Origin: Sthenelais limicola
Lineage: Eukaryota; Annelida; Polychaeta; Phyllodocida; Sigalionidae
NCBI GenBank assembly: GCA_942159475.1
Contig: OW804097.1
Location: forward strand, 115,890,169-115,954,168
Direction of reading: 5' to 3'
Length of the DNA: 64,000 bases
Within the stretch, counting starts at the first letter, position 1; each line of letters opens with the position of its first letter. Shown piece by piece: positions 1 through 13,242 of this stretch. A program made the position numbers and the translations under genes. The notes beneath the pieces were generated by a model that did not search any database, was not told the DNA's origin, and saw only the letters and a list, made by a program, of their open reading frames with translations.

Positions 1-2482
1 CCACACAATACCCAGAATAAATTCTATAGTAGCTAGTTGCATGAATAATAGTCTGTCAAACTGTCCGACAGCAAGGCAGCTTTGAAATGCGAACAAGTCC
101 GCCAAGCTTGTTGCTATGCGATAGTAACTTCCAGTTGGTCAAGGTCAGATTGGTTTGCTGCCTCCGATATATCCATATACTAAAGTATATCGGCCATATG
201 TGTTAAGCTGGGGGGGGATAATTTAATAAAAATAAGAGGTAATGGTACAATATAATACAATGGTGCATCATAGAATATAAGATATGTCATGCAATAGTTC
301 TTAGTTAATATTATGCTTAGTCTCTACTCGTTGATGTAACCATGTGTCTTAAAGCTCCACTCTCAGCTACCATTTTGTAGGACTGCAAAATCTTTTTTTG
401 TTATAATTTGTGTTCACTTAACTTCTGAGATATATCAAATAAACTCAAATTATGCCAGGTAAAGAAAAACGGATAGAAGAATAACATGGACTCTCTGTTG
501 TTGAAACTGCATTCTCAGTTAAATTATATGCGACGATTCTCAGTTAAAGTTAGTAAAGAACTAAATATTTTCTACACATTTATTCATTCTTTTCCAACTC
601 ACCTCAAAGTCATTTGATCGAAATTTTGAAGGATTCTGTTGAGTTGTTTTTGCTACAGGGCAAGTCGCAAAAAGACATTTATGTACAAGATCCCTTTGTT
701 GGAATGTTCCTGTTTTTGAGGTATCATGAACTCATGTTGTTTGAAATATGATGAGATATCAAAATCTATTTTTTGCGACTTGTGACTAATTTGCTGCATC
801 TCCTTAATTAATCTATCCTAATCTAATCTATTTAAAATTTTAAAAATTAATTATCTTTTTTTTGTGTATTTGTGATGTTTTCCAGGAATATGAGTCAGAG
901 GTCGTAAAATTGATATATTTAAGTAATTGATTCAAAAGATCTCTTTATTGGAATATTCTCATTGTTTTGTCTGCTTAGCACAGCTAGTAATGATTATGAA
1001 CACATGTGCCACATTTCAATATTCTGTAGTGAATTAATATATCCATATGTTTCTGTGAAGTATAGTTAACTTTATTGAACTACTTCACCATGGTGAGCAA
1101 CGTCAAGATCAAGATATATTGCTAACATCCAGATAGTTACCGCTGCAAGATATATTTATTTTAGTAAATTGGTTAGATTTCACAAGATCTGTACTATACA
1201 CCTATTATTGTTTTTATATTTAGCAGACACCAAAAACTAAAGGATCGTCGCAAAAACGGCCTTCGCAGCCGGGAGTTTCCCAGCTACTAAACTAACTACC
1301 TTGCTAGATTTGCCGTCGATCTTATTTGCATAAGACGATGGCAGATATTTAGATTTTAGGATTCGATTCTAGGCTATATTTCGTTAGCTTTTTGATGGAA
1401 TAAATTATAATCCCAGAGTTCTACCTGCAAAGAGCAACAGTCCTTTGTTTTTCTGATTGGAGGGCTTCCCCAGTTTGCGGCTATATATGACGTCATTGTG
1501 TCCATGGACATGTGATCACATCTGATTGGCTTAGAGCGGCAGTGGCTCTTCTCTGTTGGCGGTTCCATTAACTTTTTCTTTTGGCGGCCATTTTGAACTC
1601 CCCTCACTTCGAATATGCGGTTTGTGATAATTTTTTAATTATTCATTGAAAGAAATAGTTTTCCATTTGAAAGTTACTCCACATAACTGAAGATAGCTTC
1701 TGGGATTGGTTAGAAAGTTCCAGCCTAGGAAAAATTATGAAAACAGGTCGATCATTGGGCGATTTGGGTACTATACAGTTTTATCCTCTGGCAAGGGCAC
1801 CGGTCATGTGTCTCAATAAACATAGCAAAGCTATTCCGCTAGGAATAGCCGTAGGGTGCTGTTCATCAAGATATAATTATCGCTAACAGATAAAATATAT
1901 CACTAAACTTTGCCGATGAATAAAATTATATAGAAGTATTTATTTGATGTTCTGATGTTTTCCTAAAAAAAAATCCCAATGAAAGAAAATAATTTCATGT
2001 GCATGGTTTGGGCCTCCTTCGGAAAAAGTTAAAAATCAGGACCAAAGTACAAAACAAGTTACATAATCATTCACACATACCTCATCATTGGCCTTCACAT
2101 GGATGCATGAACTTTAGTTTCGCAATTCTCATCTTAATCTTAAACCATCCTTGATAAAGGGCAAATGTGCCCGAAACGTCGGACCCCAATAAAACTGAAC
2201 CAAAAACTCATACCTCACTCCGGTCTCCTCCGTTCTTGGGCTGAACCCCATCTAACATAGGATATTCATCTTAAATGTCAATGAAAGATTTAAGAAAAGA
2301 ATTACAATAAATGATAGGGACTTTCACTATTATCATAGGAGATCACGACCACTTGAGCATTGTTCCCTGGAAATCAATACCAGCCTACCTAATATAATAC
2401 CACCACCAATAGTAGATTTATTAGGGCAAGTAGATTTATTAGGGCAGGAGAAAGCAATGTTATAGTGCAGGCACTTGGGTTA
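1..2482. other. No host gene seen
   Basis: AT-rich. Fragments of the TGTGATGTGTT element family lie at about 660-790 and 886-1075, and a hairpin/CGAAACGTCGG motif at 2149-2193. I see no convincing exon. Confidence 0.5.
2149..2193 (+). repeat. Hairpin-CGAAACGTCGG-AATAAA motif, copy 1
   Basis: TTGATAAA, a GGGCA/TGCCC hairpin, CGAAACGTCGG, then AATAAA at 2188. The same order recurs at 17037 and 17738; probably the 3' end of a retroelement family. Confidence 0.65.
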
Positions 2483-2896
2483 GGAACTGTTCATTTTTAA
2501 CCATTGGGGGCAGGGGAGAATTTTCTGGAGGGACACCTTTTTTTTACTCTAAAAGGGGGTGGATATCTTTTTTTTCATAGACTCTGAAGGGGGGGCATTT
2601 TTTTGCGCTGACTCCAAAAGTGGGGTCCATCTTTATTTGCACGGACTCAAAACTACAATGATGATGGGGAGGGTCGTGAAATTTTGCACGAGACTTTAAA
2701 GGGTCATGCAATTCTGCACAATATATTTTCTCAATTTCTCCCATGCATAAGTCGATTTGATGGTAAGGAGACAAATGGTTTAATTTTGATCTTGAAATAA
2801 GAAGTGATGTATAAATTGGGATCGCTTCTTCCTGTTGACTTTGAAAAATTCTCCCATGCTCCCCCCGCCCCTCAGTGGTTAATTATGAACAGTCCC
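2483..2896. mobile_element. About 415-bp inverted-repeat element
   Basis: The left end reads GGAACTGTTCATTTTTAACC and the right end is an imperfect complement ending GAACAGTCC. G-rich and C-rich runs sit just inside the ends. Non-coding. Confidence 0.6.
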
Positions 2897-3033
2897 ATAT
2901 ATTGGCAGTGGGTTCTTGGGAGCCAAACCCGGGTAAGATAAGGCCTGATTTATTATTGTACCCCTAATGTTGACGAGGATACATCATGGGTTGGGGGTTA
3001 AGATGGGGCTCCACTGGACCGAGTTTCTCATGT

Positions 3034-3170
3034 GCGCAGTTGTTAGGGGATTTGCATGTGCCACTGCGCAAGTGTATCACAGTGCATGCTGGGATGGATT
3101 CAGTTCAAATTTAGCAATATATTTGATTAAAAAATGTGAAAGTCTTCCCGCCAATAGCCTGTGTGAATGA
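3034..3170 (+). repeat. Fragment of the AGGGGATTTGCATG element
   Basis: Shares TTTGCATGTGCCACTGCGCA and the following GTGCATGCTGGG region with the copy at 44070. Confidence 0.6.
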
Positions 3171-3308
3171 TCAATTCAGTTCATTTTCTCTTACATCTGA
3201 TAAGAAGAAGAAAGGAGGAAAACACATTATAGGGGGGTGAGGAGGAGGACTCGATGAAAAACACGTTGAGTGAGTCCCAGGCTCGTAGATACTTGTAATC
3301 TCTTATAA

Positions 3309-6029
3309 CCCCAGTAGCACACTTTTATTCCTAGAACGTTCTCTCAATGTTTGGTTGTTTGTTAGCTTAATGTTTGAAAGTGAAAATTTATTGGATGTTC
3401 CCGGAACATGTGTTAGGGGAACGTTCCTATCTAACATTGATAAAACGTTTGACATTTATGTTCTGCTTATGTTGTTTACCCAATGTTCTTGCACTGTTTT
3501 TTCCTAATGCTTCAGAAACATACTTCTGTAACATTACCCTAACAGGTGAAAGGGATGTTAGGAAAACATTTCCATCTAACATAGAATAAACGTTCTCAAC
3601 TTCAATTCCCCCAATGTTTGTTTCCTACCATTAGCCTACTGTTCATTTTTAACATTTGAAAAACATATGTCTCAAACACCTTCACAATGTTCTATACAGG
3701 GTTGCCCCATTCACGCCATACACACAATCCTAGTCTTTTATTTACTCTCATAAAATCATCATTTCATCATTTTCCTTGTTGCTGCACTTCTTCATACCAG
3801 TTTCTGTAAAGAACAAAATACAGCTATATTCAGTGCAATGCATCCAAAGTTAATACATTTCTGAAATATACTAGTTTGTGTGTCATCATTTAATCAAATA
3901 AATAAATGTTTCTTGAAGTGAGGTTCAGGAATCCATCTTGCTTTTGCAGACAATTATTAAAATGTCTGATATATATGGTGATCTTTAACAACAGAAACTT
4001 ATTAAATCAGAAACCTCACACAAATAAATTCCTATTTGTATCAAGTATCTAGGTCTGGCACAGGTGGACATATTACAGCCTAACTCTCCCCTGGCTCTGT
4101 GTGTAGTAGTACTGGTAGTATATAATGATATTTTACTAACTAACTGACTGACCCATCCTCTGAAAATCAGGGACTCCATGATTTTGGTATGTCCAACCTG
4201 TGCCCCTGACTGCCAAACCCTTTGTCTTATTTCCTTAGTACAGAAAACGGTTATGGATTAAGATGCTACAGGAGGTTACCATGGTTACATGTAAGGCACA
4301 TGGCCTGTAGCTATGTGATGGTAGTACTCACTAAGCCTGTAAGGCGACCATAAGTACTTAAATAAACATTCAGATGATAAGCCTGGCTGGGCCCAACAAG
4401 AAGCCAAACAGTCATTTTATGAAATGGTGTATACACACAGAAACATGTAGAGAAAGGAAATGGTCCTCCACCTTTTCACAAAGTGTTTGTAGTTCTTCCA
4501 TGTCTAGAAGGGTCTCTTCTTGCCACTGAAACAGAAATCATTATTTACCAACCATGTAGATGAATAGTTAGAGAAATGTTTATAAATCTCAGCTAATGAT
4601 AGAAGTTTTCTTTTACTCTGAGCTTTTGACAATGCAACCAGGCCCAACTAATGATTATGCCCAAATGAAATCAAAATGACAGCATCAGTTTAGTGAAATA
4701 TAAAGCAGTACAATACTCACGTTGATCTTGAACTAGATTGAATAAAGGAATGATAAGTCCTCATCTTTCTAGCATGGTTATTAGCAACAGGATGCTGGAG
4801 TAAGTGACAGAGAGATGTTCACGCTTTGCTGGAGACTGTAAGAATGTGGGGGTTGTATGACCAAGGGTCACTTCCTGGGGTGGAAAATTCCCACTGGTGG
4901 CGCCCTCTACCTCTTCTTGGGAGGAAAAATGCTAAAGGGTGTAATACCCTATACTCTTCTTTAAGAAGTATCAATATTATCAATGGATCACCATCATATT
5001 TAAAAAGAGGAGATCAAGCCGATTCCAGTGATTTTGTGACTCGTTTTTATGTGACACATCACATACATTTGTATGATGCATAATCATCATGCTGAAGCTT
5101 GAAACACACAATATTCACTAAGTTGATTATTCATATATATATAGCTAATGTACAAAATACCCTGGAAACCCTTTCCAAGAGTCTCTCTCTATATATATTG
5201 TCTTCAATAGGATTTAATTTGATGATCTTATTGTATTTAGACATAAAGTATCAGAGTTAAGTTTTTCATACAAGTATAGTATGTATAGAGTTGTGAGATT
5301 CATGTTTCTTAATTGGCACCATCTTATTCCATAATTGCATCGTTATCGAAATTCTACTTATATCATATATATACGTTTTTTATATATATTTTATGCATAA
5401 ATTATTATATTATAATGTATAATATTCTTCTCACTTTTCTGTAATAAAGTAAAACAAATATTTTTGTATGAAAAGTCAGGCATTACTGAGAACATTGTCT
5501 TTTTGAACAAAATGTATACATGCATCCCAAATAAAAGACTCAACTGTTTTTAATTTGAGAGATAATGATTTGAGAATGTCAAATTCAAAATGTTCCTTGA
5601 ATGTGTAATTATAGTTTTGTCAGTTTTCATTGGAGAGATAACAATTTGAGAACGTAAATTTAATAATGTTTCTTGAATGTTTGAGAATGTTTGTTTGCAG
5701 AACATACAACTGACAACGTTAGCAGAAAGTTAGCAAATATGTGCTCCAGGAACATAAAAACCCAATGTTATGTTAATGATCACAGATAAATGTTTGGGGA
5801 ACATTATTTTTTAAAACGTTCATTTAACGTATGGAAATTATTGTTCCTTAAACATTTCTTTCAGAACATTAGCTGAATGTTAGCTAATAACATTCCAGGA
5901 ACATAAATTCCTAACATTCCTGGGACGTTTGGTAAAAAACATTTGCTCCATGTTTTCTATGTGTTTCCTACAAACAAACACAGGAGGAACATGATCCCAA
6001 TGTTCCCTAAATGTTGTGTGCTACTGGGG
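3309..6029. mobile_element. 2.7-kb TIR element with AACGTT-rich subterminal arrays
   Basis: Exact 14-bp terminal inverted repeats CCCCAGTAGCACAC at 3309-3322 and 6016-6029. The outer 350 bp on each side are packed with AACGTT/AACATT and GGAACAT motifs in both directions. No transposase frame is visible. The superfamily is undetermined. Confidence 0.75.
4412..4525 (-). other. Possible coding exon inside the 2.7-kb element
   Basis: On the minus strand a CTGTTTCAG acceptor opens 37 codons beginning WQEETLLDMEEL and ending in TGA. Upstream a GTGAGT donor lies at about 4717-4722, but the frame joining them carries stops. It may be a relic of a captured or transposon gene. Confidence 0.3.
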
Positions 6030-6075
6030 AAGTGTGTGATCTATATACTAATCATAATTTAAAATTGCTTGTCTA

Positions 6076-6189
6076 AAGGGCAACTAAGTCAACTAAGCCG
6101 ATTCTCATGCGATTCTCACAGAATTTAGAGCAAAACAATCCTCTGCAGTGCTAAATCGCATGAGAATTGGCTCAGTGGACTAGGCCCTT
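6076..6189. mobile_element. About 114-bp foldback element (AAGGGC family), copy 1
   Basis: AAGGGC ends, with CTAAGCCGATTCTCATGCGA and its inverse inside, flanked by TA on both sides. Confidence 0.7.
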
Positions 6190-6401
6190 TAGTTTGTTTT
6201 GCCAACATTTCTGAACTACTCATGGCATAGTATATGCCTTAGTGGGTCAGAGCCTTAACCCTGTATTTGTCTTGTTATATCTTATCTCTTATCTACGCTG
6301 AGTAATGTGTACTACTGACCTCCTGCATGTGATATTACAAAGCACAAAACACACAGGCAGTTTGTCTATTGGAAACCTGTGAATAATATGAAGAGTTTAT
6401 T

Positions 6402-6779
6402 TGTGATGTGTTCGGGAAAATGAGTCACAAGTGTTTTATTCACAAGATCTTTTTATTGAAATGGTCTGAGGAGGGTTTAGCACTTATAGTCATATAAATT
6501 TATGTAACAAATTTCAAGACATTGAATTGAATATATCCTTCCGTTTTGAAGGCCTTCATATGGAGTACATTGAGTTACTTTACTGGTAATTACCCATCCA
6601 GAAACATTGCAAACTTTTTTTTTCAAAAATAGAAATATGAAACTTAAAATAATGACGTAGTTATTATGTGTCCTAGTGTTTACCATCAATGGATCATCTT
6701 AATCTCCTTTTTCAAATATAGTGATATCTCAAAGACCATATTTTGTGACTTATGACTCATTTCCCTAAAACGGATCACA
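6402..6779. mobile_element. TGTGATGTGTT inverted-repeat element
   Basis: Ends TGTGATGTGTTCGGGAAAA / TTTCCCTAAAACGGATCACA with GAGTCACAAG just inside. The same family recurs at 8388, 9410, 18885, 21505, 42012 and as fragments. Non-coding. Confidence 0.7.
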
Positions 6780-6963
6780 TTTGATCTGATAGGGGACTTA
6801 TATGTGCCACTGATTGTTGTGTGATCGTTGCACATATAGTATTGATATTGATATTGAAAACTTTTTATTGCATAGAGCCTTTGCCAATCAAAGGGGATCT
6901 CTCCAGCGTTTGGGAGGTTTTCAGCCTCTTTGTTCATCACTTACAGTTTCCTGATGTAGCGGT

Positions 6964-7074
6964 AAGGGCAGAGTCCACTAAGCCGATTCTCATGCGATGT
7001 TGTGCTGCAGAGGACTCTTTTGTACTAAATCCTGTGAGAATCGCATGAGAATCGCCTTAGTGGACCAGGCCCTT
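6964..7074. mobile_element. About 111-bp foldback element (AAGGGC family), copy 2
   Basis: Same ends and same GATTCTCATGCGA arms as the copy at 6076, 0.9 kb away. Confidence 0.7.
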
Positions 7075-7079
7075 AACAA

Positions 7080-8387
7080 TATCATCTCAGTCATTGACTG
7101 CCGATGATTCTCTACAGGTGTGGATGTTTTCAATTAACAGTAAGAAATATCTAACATGGCGCAGTAAAATGGTTCACTCGAAGATATACAGTCTGATTTA
7201 TTAAATAAAATATAAACTGAGAATGGAATGATTGTTCTCTGACTTAATCGGACATGGTACGATTGACTAAGAATGATTGACTCAGAATAACCATCATTCC
7301 AGATGTATGTCATTTTAGCTTGTTTTTTTATATTGGATTTTGAGATATCACAATATCTGAAAAGATGAGATCCAGGAAGAGTGGCGATATGCTAGCGTGG
7401 GCATTGACACCCATTATTTCCTTTAGTTCTATCGTTAGCCAGGTTTTTATCTGTTAAATTATATATGGGATATTTTGTTTCCCCTGCCCTTTCCCATCAC
7501 CATCACCCATGCCAACCCACCCACCGTCCCTGTCACGTAGAATGACCTAGCATCTACATGACCTAGAGATAAAAAGGAAACATGCAGCAGGTTCGAGCAT
7601 GCAACCTTCCAGTCTGCAGTCCAGTGACAAACTGACTGTGCTATGCCCCATAGTCGATGGCCTAAAGAGCTCTTACAAACAAGGCCTAGCTGGCATGGCA
7701 GAGGAAGGGAAAACGTCCATTACTCCTTTATTCATGCTATGATGACTGTGTTACTTTAAAACATTGAACTAGAGGGGTTTAGGGGGCGTTCTGTGGCAAC
7801 AGAAATGAGTAGATGTATCAGATCACTGTAAAAAGGTGATCGTGTGCCGTTTTGACCAAGTATCTTTTCTCTGAATAGAGAGACTGGGGGTGACACCTAG
7901 GGAATTGATGTACCTAGCGGCACCTTTTGGTGGCCACAACTGAGTCACCATGGCGTCAAGCCGATTCTAATGATAGTAAACATTAGGACATCTAATAAAT
8001 ATTACTATATTTTAAGTATGATACTTTTCTAGTTTCGAAAACAATTTGGTCAGACAATATTCCAAGCGACTGAAACCAACAAGTTAGTTAACAGATTTCA
8101 ATCATGAAAATAGAAGAAAATCGAGTATACACGAAACCATTGCAAAAGTAGTATGTACATAAGTCCTCGAATCGTGAGAGAATTGCCTGAATTATCTGTG
8201 AACTTACACAAATGGAGATTGGTTATTGATCGTAAAATACCATCAAGATATTAGTGCATGGAACGCACTTGTCCATGTTGATATAGATCTATGGCCTTAT
8301 CAGAACTACCTGATGTAATATAGATAGGTACTGCCCTCTTACGGAAAACCAATAACACATCAGTCGTACCGTATTTCTAGGAACAGA
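7080..8387. other. No gene seen
   Basis: A fragment of the TGTGATGTGTT family lies at 7956-8048 (GCCGATTCTAATGATAGTAA). The rest is unassigned. Confidence 0.5.
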
Positions 8388-8800
8388 TGTGATGTGTTTC
8401 AAGAAAATTAGTCACAAGTCCCAAAAAAGAGATTTTCCAAAGTGATTTATTCACAAGATCTCCTCCTTGGATTGTTCAGCCCTTTGGGTGGTTTAGCGAC
8501 CTAAGTCATATCAATTCATGTACCAAATTTCCAGACAGTGCATTAAATATATCCTTGTGTTTCGAAGGGCATCATATAGGGAGTATATTTAGTTACTTTA
8601 CTCGTAATTACCCAACTGAAATATTGCAAACATCTTTTTCAAAAGAAAATATATCAAACCTAAGAATATGGAAATATTTATTAGGTGTCGTAATGTTTAG
8701 TATCATTTATAGAATCCATCTGATCTCATCTTTTCAAATATGATGATATCTCAAAATCCATTTTTGTGACTTGTGACTCATTGTCCTGTAACACATCACA
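8388..8800. mobile_element. TGTGATGTGTT inverted-repeat element, full copy
   Basis: 413 bp with TGTGATGTGTTTC and its inverse GTAACACATCACA at the ends. The best-preserved copy of the family. Confidence 0.75.
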
Positions 8801-9409
8801 GATAGTCCATGGGGCAGGGCCTCAAATTGTGGATTCGTACCATAATCTCAGGGGAAGAATTCTATCGATGCATCTATACAAAAAACTGAAGCGCTCATGG
8901 ACGTCAAATATACAAAGTTATAAAAGTGCGTTTTAGATAATGCTAAAGGTTAACATCCTTGAAATAATTACTTCCATTTATTTTCTCTTATATTTCTTGG
9001 TGTACAGTTGCTAGTGATATACATAATATAATCCGTTAGGATGATATTAGAAACTCATTATTTCTATTTATTAACTCATATATTCCATACAAAGATACTG
9101 TAATTTGGTCAATGTTTTGATACGACTACAGACACTAAATACCCCCAAAATGAACGCATTCAACCAAGGAATTATTTTGGAGCATATCCTTTTTTGCGAC
9201 TTAGACTAATGTTTTGGTGACACCTATCATTTCCTATTTCTCATCAGCATACTACCGAAACCTAGAATATTCAGTTAAATTCGATAAGATATAGAAAAAC
9301 AAAATAGAAAAAAAAAAACTGACTTTAGTCATGAATTCTGTGCCGACGGGACTCACAACTTCGTAACATATCTCAAGAAGACATCTATGTAATGATGCGT
9401 TTTAAGAAG

Positions 9410-10012
9410 TCGCACGTCGCAAAAAGTTGATTTTGAGATATCATCATATTTGGAAAGATGAGATCACGCAGGTTCTAATGATAGTAAACATTACAACATC
9501 TCATAAGTATTTCTAAATGTTATGTTGGATCCTGTAAACGTATTTTTTTTTCGCGCAGATAAATTTTCGCTCACTATAAGTGCTTTGGCACCTTTTCACG
9601 CGGATTTAAATTTACGCAGGAAGGAAGTCTCACACATTGTTTATACAATAATTATACCTTTGGCGCAGGACTTATTTTCGCGCACATAGGTGGGTGCGCT
9701 AAAATGGCGAAAATAGATACTGCGTGAACATTAATACGTTTACAGTATCTTGCAATATTTCTATGTGCGTATTAGTGGTCAATTAGTATCCTAGTAAAGT
9801 AGCTAAATATACTCCATAGGGCGACCTTAAAAATGCTTTAATATATTAATTACACCGTCTTGAAATTTGGCAGATATATTCATACAACTTTACGCGCCAT
9901 ACACCAAAAAATTGAAAACATTCCTCAAAAGAGACCTTGTGAATAAAACACTTTGAAGAATACCATTTTGCGACTTGTGACTTATCTTTCTGTAAGTTGT
10001 AAGAAATCACAT
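9410..10012. mobile_element. TGTGATGTGTT-family element with nested insertion
   Basis: Both halves of the family (GTCGCAAAAAGTTGATTTTG side and TTTTGCGACTTGTGACTTAT side) flank an inserted CTGTAAACG element at about 9535-9747. Confidence 0.65.
9535..9747. mobile_element. CTGTAAACGTATT element, copy 1
   Basis: Starts CTGTAAACGTATT and ends AATACGTTTACAG, with CGCGCA motifs near both ends. Nested in the 9410 element. The second copy is at 45698. Confidence 0.75.
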
Positions 10013-10052
10013 TATGAAGACATTTCTGAATAGCTAAAAAAAATCCTCATCA

Positions 10053-11150
10053 TTGCTCAAAATCTGCCTTCGGTTCCTCCTCCTGCTTATCCTTCTCCAC
10101 CCTTTCTCCTCCTCCTTACTCTCCTTCGTTTCCGTGCTCTTCTCCTGCTTACGCCTATCCTCCTTCTCTCCTTCCTCTTCTCCTTCCTCCTCTCCGTCCT
10201 CCTCTCCTTCCTCCTCTCCTTCTTCCTCTCCTTCCTCCTCTCCTTCCTCCTCTCCTTCCTCCTCTCCTTCCTCCTCTCCTTCCTCCTCTCCTTCCTCCTC
10301 TCCTTCCTCCTCTCCTTCCTCCTCTCCTTCCTCCTCTCCTTCCTCCTCTCCTTCCTCCTCTCCTTCCTCCTTTCCTTCCTCCTCTCCTTCCTCCTCTCCT
10401 TCCTCCTCTCCTTCCTCTTCTCCTTCCTCCTCTCCTTCCTCCTCTCCTTTCTGTTCTCCTTCCTCTTCTCCTTCGTCCTCTCCTTCCTCCTCTCCTTCCT
10501 CTTCTCCTTCCTCCTCTCTTCCTCCTCTCCTTCCCCCTCTCCTTCCTCCTCCCCTTCCTCCTCTCCTTCCTCCTCTCCTTCCTCCTCTCCTTCCTCCTCT
10601 CCTTCCTCCTCTCCTTCCACCTCTCCTTCCTCCTCTCCTTCCTCCTCTCCTTCCTCCTCTCCTTCCTCCTTTCCTTCCTCCTCTCCTTCCTCCTCTCCTT
10701 CCTCCTCTCCTTCCTCTTCTCCTTCCTCCTCTCCTTCCTCCTCTCCTTTCTGTTCTCCTTCCTCTTTTCCTTCGTCCTCTCCTTCGTCCTCTCCTTCCTC
10801 TTCTCCTTCCTCCTCTCTTCCTCCTCTCCTTCCCCCTCTCCTTCCTCCTCCCCTTCCTCCTCTCCTTCCTCCTCTCCTTCCTCCTCTCCTTCCTCCTCTC
10901 CTTTCTGTTCTCCTTCCTCTTCTCCTTCGTCCTCTCCTTCCTCCTCTCCTTCCTCCTCTCCTTCCTCCTCTCCGTCCTCCTCCCCTTCCTCCTCTTCTTC
11001 CTCCTCTCCTTCCTCCTCTCCTTCCTCCCCTTCCTCCTCCCCTTCCTCCTCCCCTTCCTTCCCTTGCTCCTCTCCTTCCTCCTCTCCTTCCTCATCTCCT
11101 TCCTCCTCTCCTTAATTTCTTCTCTCCTTCCTCCTCTCCTTCCTCGGCCC
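10053..11150. repeat. 1.1-kb homopyrimidine/homopurine satellite
   Basis: The plus strand is nearly all C/T, built on a 12-nt unit like CTCCTCTCCTTC, with interspersed CTGTTC variants that recur in longer blocks (about 10440, 10740 and 10900). The long open frames on both strands follow from the unit being a multiple of three and are not genes. Confidence 0.92.
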
Positions 11151-11259
11151 CCACACATATCCTCCCACTCCCACCCCTACCTCCCCCCACCCACACACAC
11201 CCACACACACCCACCCCTCCCCTCACAAACAACTACTTCATGGACTATATATGTCTAAA

Positions 11260-12903
11260 GAGGTCGAGGTAGTCGGAATATATACAATCAGCAGCTCTAC
11301 ACATTTAATAAATACTGCTTAATTACCCTCAACAATGACAAATACTCAGTATATTTGGCACTGCGCTCAATACACAAACACATTGGATTATGTTGATTTG
11401 TATTTTAAGTCTTGTTCTTGTCTGAAATTTGGGTCGTTTGAGAGGAACTATCAAGGAGAAGTGTACATTTTCTAGCGCCTTGACCCATATCCAGCTTAAC
11501 TTGCACCTGTGACCATCCAAGCATGACCACACATACACACAAGTTACCTCACCGACTATACCCCTCACTACTCTCTCAGTCTCACTGCCCGACACTACAT
11601 GCACACCTGTGGAACCTGTATATACCTTACCTGGAGGGATTACCTTGCAACTCCTTATATATAATAATACACAACGCTACATCAAGTCTTCTATTAACCA
11701 GTGCCTACACACTCAATCGATACCAACTGAGTCATCAGTCAACACATCGTCGGGACTTCTGCGAGTTTGCCAACTGGGAGCTTTCTATTTGACAAGCCGG
11801 TAAATATCTCAACCTGGGAATACATGTTCACGTGTATACATGTCCCTGACCTTAAGGCTGTATGCTCAGTTAACGTTGGTTATTTTTATTTTATTTTTTT
11901 CTCTCTCTTCTTTACCAACCCATTACATGCCATTTGGAGGAGTTTGTGTGGTTATCTTTGCTGCAGTTTCATATAAGTCCATATTTACTATTTCTGGGAC
12001 TCGCCGAGGTACTTCAGCCTTAGCCTAAGAGGAATGTGGGATATTACTCTGTAAGCTTTAACTTATAAACATATAACAAGAGCAGAACAAGTCCAGTCCT
12101 ATTTTATAAGTCATAATAATGAGTTAATTTGGTAGAATCTACTGGTAAAAACCTTTGTTAATAGTTGAGAATGCAGCCTGTGAAATATGTTGCTGTTTGT
12201 TGTTTATTTTTTATTTCAGTAAGCTCACGATTTACATTGATATTCTCAGCTTATCAAATAAAAGTTACATGGAAAATAATAGAAACTACCAGAGATCTAC
12301 AAGATCAAATTAGCAAATAATAACATCAATATTAGACTACTATTCCATCGTGCTAACTTTTGAGATAATACTAACCTATAACTAAGAAAAGGGAGTTAAA
12401 TGTCTAGGCCAATAAAAATATTTAAAAAAAAAATAAGATGTGAAACCGCTGTGCATCTTACACGTATTCCACTTAGTAAAAAAAATATGACTTGGAAAAT
12501 ACAATTTTACAGTCTAGGTCCGAACCCACAGATCAGATAGGAATGATATGTCAGTGATACGCCTACTTCGCTAATCGGTTTTCTATAGCCTAGGACTAGG
12601 CGTTTGAATGGGAATAGAATAATATTTGGTGGTATCAATGGAATAAAAACTGCCCTTTGCTGTTTGAGACGAGAGGCTTTCCCTTCGTTTGAAGGGACTC
12701 TCTCATCTCTGGACCTAGACTGTTTAATCCTCATATCCTAAAAGTATATGTATGTTCTGATGGAAATAATAATCACAAATAATAGTAAAATTATAAGTGG
12801 GACTATGTAAGTTCATGGCTAGCATTTGATATTTGATATGGAATACTAACTCAGGATTGTGTTGGTCGTAATAGCTGATAATGCAGCTTCAAATAAATAA
12901 TAA
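11260..12903. other. No gene seen
   Basis: AT-rich unique-looking sequence. No exon or recognisable repeat. Confidence 0.4.
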
Positions 12904-12970
12904 TAGGGTCAAACTTTCAGAAAATGTACAATTGGCAGCTGTACACATTTAGTAAATTCCGCTAAATTAG
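12904..12970 (+). repeat. 235-bp family (MITE-A) fragment
   Basis: Left end only, GGGTCAAACTTTCAG and the next 50 bp, cut off before the complete copy at 13009. Confidence 0.75.
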
Positions 12971-13008
12971 CAATTTACATATATGAAACACATTTAAAAT
13001 TTCAATAT

Positions 13009-13242
13009 GGGTGAAGACGCCAGAAAATGTACAATTCACCTTCACCAATTCTCTGAATAACCCAAGTTTCAGACGTAAATAAAGTTCGAAATACACTTCA
13101 ACCTTACCAAACTGATTGCTAGAATCAATGCAATACCGAATATACTCAAACCTACTTAATATTGACCAAATCGCAGCCTAATTTAGCAGAATTTACTAAA
13201 TGTGTACAGCTGCCAATTGTACATTTTCTGAAAATCTGACCC
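13009..13242 (-). mobile_element. MITE-A copy (GGGTGAAG end variant)
   Basis: 234 bp. Both inverted ends carry AGAAAATGTACAATT. The opening end reads GGGTGAAGACGCC instead of GGGTCAGATTTTC. Confidence 0.88.

Noticed and set aside
10034..11258. Long open frames on both strands (374 and 401 codons)
   Set aside because: They are products of a 12-nt purine/pyrimidine repeat; Arg/Glu/Gly and Ser/Pro/Leu runs carry no domain and no splice context.
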